From Lachnospiraceae bacterium (GTDB lineage Bacteria > Bacillota > Clostridia > Lachnospirales > Lachnospiraceae), in NCBI GenBank assembly GCA_900751995.1, contig CAADTP010000010.1, positions 1 to 7,560 on the forward strand: 7,560 bases of DNA, written 5' to 3'. Below, piece by piece: positions 5,233 through 7,560 of the stretch. Numbering within the stretch: position 1 is the first letter of the stretch; every line of letters starts with the position of its first letter. A program made the position numbers and the translations under genes. Below the pieces are notes generated by a model, which was not told the origin of the DNA, made no database searches, and saw only the letters and a program-made list of their open reading frames with translations.

Positions 5233-7356
5233 TTGGCTGGAAAAGAAGGAAGAGAATATCCATTAGAGAGAACCAGAAATATCGGTATCATGGCGCATAT
5301 CGATGCTGGTAAAACAACTCTTACAGAGCGTATTCTTTATTACACAGGTGTTAACTACAAGATCGGTGATACTCATGAAGGTACAGCGACAATGGACTGG
5401 ATGGAGCAGGAGCAGGAGCGTGGTATCACAATCACATCCGCTGCTACAACATGTCACTGGACTCTTGAGGAAAACTGCAAGCCAAAGCCAGGTGCTCTTG
5501 AGCATCGTATCAACATCATTGATACACCAGGACACGTAGACTTCACTGTTGAGGTTGAGCGTTCCCTTCGTGTACTTGATGGTGCTGTCGGCGTTTTCTG
5601 TGCTAAGGGTGGTGTTGAGCCGCAGTCAGAGAACGTATGGCGTCAGGCTGATACCTACAATGTACCTCGTATGGCATTCATCAACAAGATGGATATCCTT
5701 GGTGCAAACTTCTACGGTGCAGTAGAGCAGATCAAGACTCGTCTTGGTAAAAACGCTATCTGCCTTCAGCTTCCGATCGGAAAAGAGGATGACTTCAAAG
5801 GAATCATCGATCTTTTCGAGATGAAAGCATACATCTACAATGATGAGAAGGGTGATGACATCTCCATTACTGATATCCCGGAGGATATGCAGGAAGATGC
5901 AGAACTTTATCATACAGAGCTGATCGAGAAGATCTGCGAGCTGGATGATGACCTCATGATGGAGTATCTTGAGGGAGATGAGCCTTCTGTAGACAGACTG
6001 AAAGCTGTCCTCAGAAAAGCTACATGTGAGTGTACAGCAGTACCGGTTTGCTGCGGTTCCGCTTACAGAAACAAAGGTGTTCAGAAGCTTCTGGACGCAA
6101 TCCTTGAGTACATGCCGGCTCCTACAGATATCCCGGCTATCAAGGGTGTTGACCTTGACGGCAACGAAGTTGAGAGACATTCATCTGATGATGAGCCGTT
6201 CTCCGCTCTTGCATTCAAGATCATGACTGACCCATTCGTAGGAAAACTTGCTTATTTCCGTGTTTATTCAGGAACAATGAACTCCGGTTCTTATGTACTG
6301 AATGCCACAAAAGATAAAAAAGAGCGTGTTGGACGTATTCTTCAGATGCACGCTAACAAACGTATGGAGCTGGACAAGGTTTACTCCGGTGATATCGCTG
6401 CAGCGATCGGATTCAAATTCACTACAACAGGTGATACAATCTGTGACGACCAGCATCCGGTAATCCTTGAGTCCATGGAGTTCCCGGAACCGGTTATCGA
6501 GCTCGCGATCGAGCCTAAGACAAAAGCCGGACAGGGCAAACTTGGTGAGGCACTTGCTAAGCTTGCTGAGGAGGACCCGACATTCCGTGCTCATACAGAT
6601 CAGGAAACTGGACAGACCATTATCGCTGGTATGGGTGAGCTTCACCTGGATATCATCGTTGACCGTCTTCTTCGTGAGTTCAAGGTTGAGGCTAACGTTG
6701 GTGCACCTCAGGTTGCTTACAAAGAGACAATCACCAAGCCTGTTGATGTAGACAGCAAGTATGCTAAACAGTCTGGTGGTCGTGGACAGTATGGTCACTG
6801 TAAAGTTAAATTCGAGCCTATGGATGCCAACGGAGAAGAGCTGTACAAGTTCGAGTCCACAGTTGTTGGTGGTGCTATTCCGAAGGAATACATCCCGGCA
6901 GTTGGCGAAGGTATCGAGGAAGCTATGAAAGCTGGTATCCTCGGAGGATTCCCGGTAGTTGGTGTACATGCAAATGTATACGATGGTTCTTACCATGAAG
7001 TCGATTCTTCTGAGATGGCATTCCACATTGCAGGTTCTCTTGCATTCAAGGATGCTATGCAGAAAGCAGCTCCGATTCTTCTTGAGCCAATCATGAAGGT
7101 CGAAGTTACTACACCAGAGGATTACATGGGTGACGTTATCGGTGATATCAACTCCCGTCGTGGACGTATCGAGGGTATGGAAGATATCGGCGGCGGTAAG
7201 ATGATCCGTGGATATGTTCCGCTTTCCGAGATGTTCGGATACGCTACAGACCTTCGTTCCAGAACACAGGGACGTGGTAACTACTCTATGTTCTTCGAGA
7301 AATATGAGCAGGTTCCGAAGTCTGTACAGGAGAAGATCCTTTCCAAAAAGGACTGA
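5233..7356 (+). CDS. fusA: elongation factor G
   Basis: EF-G is the cytosolic GTPase that drives tRNA-mRNA translocation and, with the recycling factor, ribosome splitting. The 707-residue protein is full length. It has the G-domain motifs AHIDAGKTT (21-29), RGITIT (63-68), DTPGH (97-101, with His101 the catalytic histidine), NKMD (151-154) and GSA (275-277). Domain II follows at about 322-410. Domain III contains GMGELHLDI (466-474). Domain IV holds GGRGQYGH (515-522) and the decoding-site loop DGSYHEVDSSEMAF (584-597), with His588 at the tip. Domain V ends with RSRTQGRG. The segment between the second and third G motifs (about 70-91) appears a few residues longer than in E. coli. Translation starts at a TTG with a strong ribosome binding site. 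Only 18 bp separate it from rpsG, so the two are co-transcribed. No mutation of obvious resistance significance can be judged by eye. Confidence 0.98.
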   Translation: MAGKEGREYPLERTRNIGIMAHIDAGKTTLTERILYYTGVNYKIGDTHEGTATMDWMEQEQERGITITSAATTCHWTLEENCKPKPGALEHRINIIDTPGHVDFTVEVERSLRVLDGAVGVFCAKGGVEPQSENVWRQADTYNVPRMAFINKMDILGANFYGAVEQIKTRLGKNAICLQLPIGKEDDFKGIIDLFEMKAYIYNDEKGDDISITDIPEDMQEDAELYHTELIEKICELDDDLMMEYLEGDEPSVDRLKAVLRKATCECTAVPVCCGSAYRNKGVQKLLDAILEYMPAPTDIPAIKGVDLDGNEVERHSSDDEPFSALAFKIMTDPFVGKLAYFRVYSGTMNSGSYVLNATKDKKERVGRILQMHANKRMELDKVYSGDIAAAIGFKFTTTGDTICDDQHPVILESMEFPEPVIELAIEPKTKAGQGKLGEALAKLAEEDPTFRAHTDQETGQTIIAGMGELHLDIIVDRLLREFKVEANVGAPQVAYKETITKPVDVDSKYAKQSGGRGQYGHCKVKFEPMDANGEELYKFESTVVGGAIPKEYIPAVGEGIEEAMKAGILGGFPVVGVHANVYDGSYHEVDSSEMAFHIAGSLAFKDAMQKAAPILLEPIMKVEVTTPEDYMGDVIGDINSRRGRIEGMEDIGGGKMIRGYVPLSEMFGYATDLRSRTQGRGNYSMFFEKYEQVPKSVQEKILSKKD

Positions 7357-7378
7357 TCTGATATAAAATAATAAAATG

Positions 7379-7421
7379 CTTGCAAATAACCTTGGTTTGC
7401 AATATAATCAAGGTTAGCAAG
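7379..7421. repeat. long interrupted inverted repeat around the tuf promoter
   Basis: CTTGC (7379-7383) plus TAACCTTG (7387-7394) are matched exactly by CAAGGTTA (7409-7416) plus GCAAG (7417-7421). This gives 13 complementary positions with a three-base AAA bulge on the left arm. The -10 TATAAT lies in the 14-nt centre and the -35 overlaps the left arm. As RNA it would be a hairpin after fusA followed only by TTTAAAT, at best a weak terminator. As DNA it could be an operator. Confidence 0.6.
7380..7408 (+). promoter_or_regulatory. tuf promoter candidate
   Basis: TTGCAA (7380-7385; four of six) and a perfect TATAAT (7403-7408) are exactly 17 bp apart. The start site would be near 7415, giving a leader of about 68 nt. 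It lies 23 bp after the fusA stop and would allow EF-Tu to be made in excess over EF-G. Confidence 0.6.
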
Positions 7422-7438
7422 TTTAAATCTGAAAAAAT

Positions 7439-7457
7439 GCTCTAATTTTGATAGAGC
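7439..7457 (+). promoter_or_regulatory. hairpin in the tuf leader
   Basis: GCTCTA (7439-7444) pairs perfectly with TAGAGC (7452-7457) around a seven-base loop, ending eight bases before AAGGAGG (7466-7472). On the + strand the following T-run is short (TTTT, 7462-7465), so termination would be weak. On the - strand the hairpin is followed by six T (complement of 7432-7437), which is more terminator-like, but no - strand gene is present. Confidence 0.4.
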
Positions 7458-7482
7458 CAAGTTTTAAGGAGGACATTTTAAA

Positions 7483-7560
7483 ATGGCAAAGGCTAAGTTT
7501 GAGAGAACAAAACCGCATTGTAACATTGGTACCATCGGACACGTTGACCATGGTAAAACA
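7483..7560 (+). CDS. tuf: elongation factor Tu, N-terminal fragment
   Basis: EF-Tu is the GTPase that delivers aminoacyl-tRNA to the ribosomal A site. Only the first 26 codons are in the window; the gene runs off the right edge. They encode MAKAKFERTKPHCNIGTIG and then the P-loop GHVDHGKT (residues 19-26), whose first histidine and DHGK sequence are diagnostic of EF-Tu. The PHCNIGTIG form is typical of Clostridia. The ATG is preceded by AAGGAGG at 7466-7472 with a 10-base gap. Its position directly after fusA is the classical str-cluster order. It has a promoter candidate and a leader hairpin of its own, so it can be both co-transcribed with fusA and expressed separately. Confidence 0.97.
   Translation, partial: MAKAKFERTKPHCNIGTIGHVDHGKT

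Noticed and set aside
5626..6180. A 184-codon - strand open frame within fusA
   Set aside because: It is also an antisense shadow of EF-G, without a ribosome binding site or recognisable motifs.
6268..7026. A 252-codon - strand open frame within fusA
   Set aside because: It lies wholly antisense to the conserved EF-G frame and is explained by that gene's strong codon bias; the product resembles no protein I know.
1..7560. CRISPR array, tRNA, rRNA, complete insertion sequence or defence system
   Set aside because: I saw no regularly spaced direct repeats, cloverleaf-type sequences, transposase frames or defence-gene motifs on either strand.

Overview
The window looks like the chromosome of a Gram-positive anaerobe of the class Clostridia, most likely a Lachnospiraceae relative of Blautia, Dorea or Ruminococcus. 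This rests on strong AGGAGG-type ribosome binding sites, the long Gram-positive form of S12, the EF-Tu start with PHCNIGTIGHVDHGKT, and a YfhO-type giant membrane protein. The genus is an inference; no rRNA is present. All supported genes read on the + strand.

Layout. (1) 1-241 holds the last 33 codons of a gene that resembles the tail of a large serine recombinase. It is followed at once by about 46 codons of an unrelated reading frame with no start of its own. This looks like the end of an integrated element lying against the 3' stump of an interrupted host gene. (2) 302-789 is a promoter with an inverted repeat and a small tandem ACT-domain protein. (3) 790-1368 has no convincing protein gene but is not empty. 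A good sigma-A-type promoter (828-856) is followed by several nested or adjacent hairpins and a strong intrinsic terminator (1051-1112), so it reads like an undescribed structured RNA of about 250 nt. A second promoter (1167-1175) follows. (4) 1369-3891 encodes an 840-residue YfhO-family polytopic membrane protein. (5) 3954-7560 is the str (S12-S7-EF-G-EF-Tu) cluster: rpsL, rpsG, fusA and the first 26 codons of tuf.

The str cluster is the functional core of the window: two 30S proteins and the two GTPase elongation factors. It starts from its own strong promoter rather than visibly continuing from rpoBC. It appears to be re-initiated internally: there are candidate promoters just before rpsG and just before tuf, the latter set inside a long inverted repeat. 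Hairpins lie in the rpsL leader, the 229-nt rpsL-rpsG spacer and the fusA-tuf spacer, all plausible places for r-protein feedback or differential expression.

The most interesting unexplained signals are the candidate structured RNA at about 863-1112, the element/host junction near position 100, and the hairpin-associated promoters inside the str cluster. None of the RNA structures could be folded or searched here; all pairings were read by eye.
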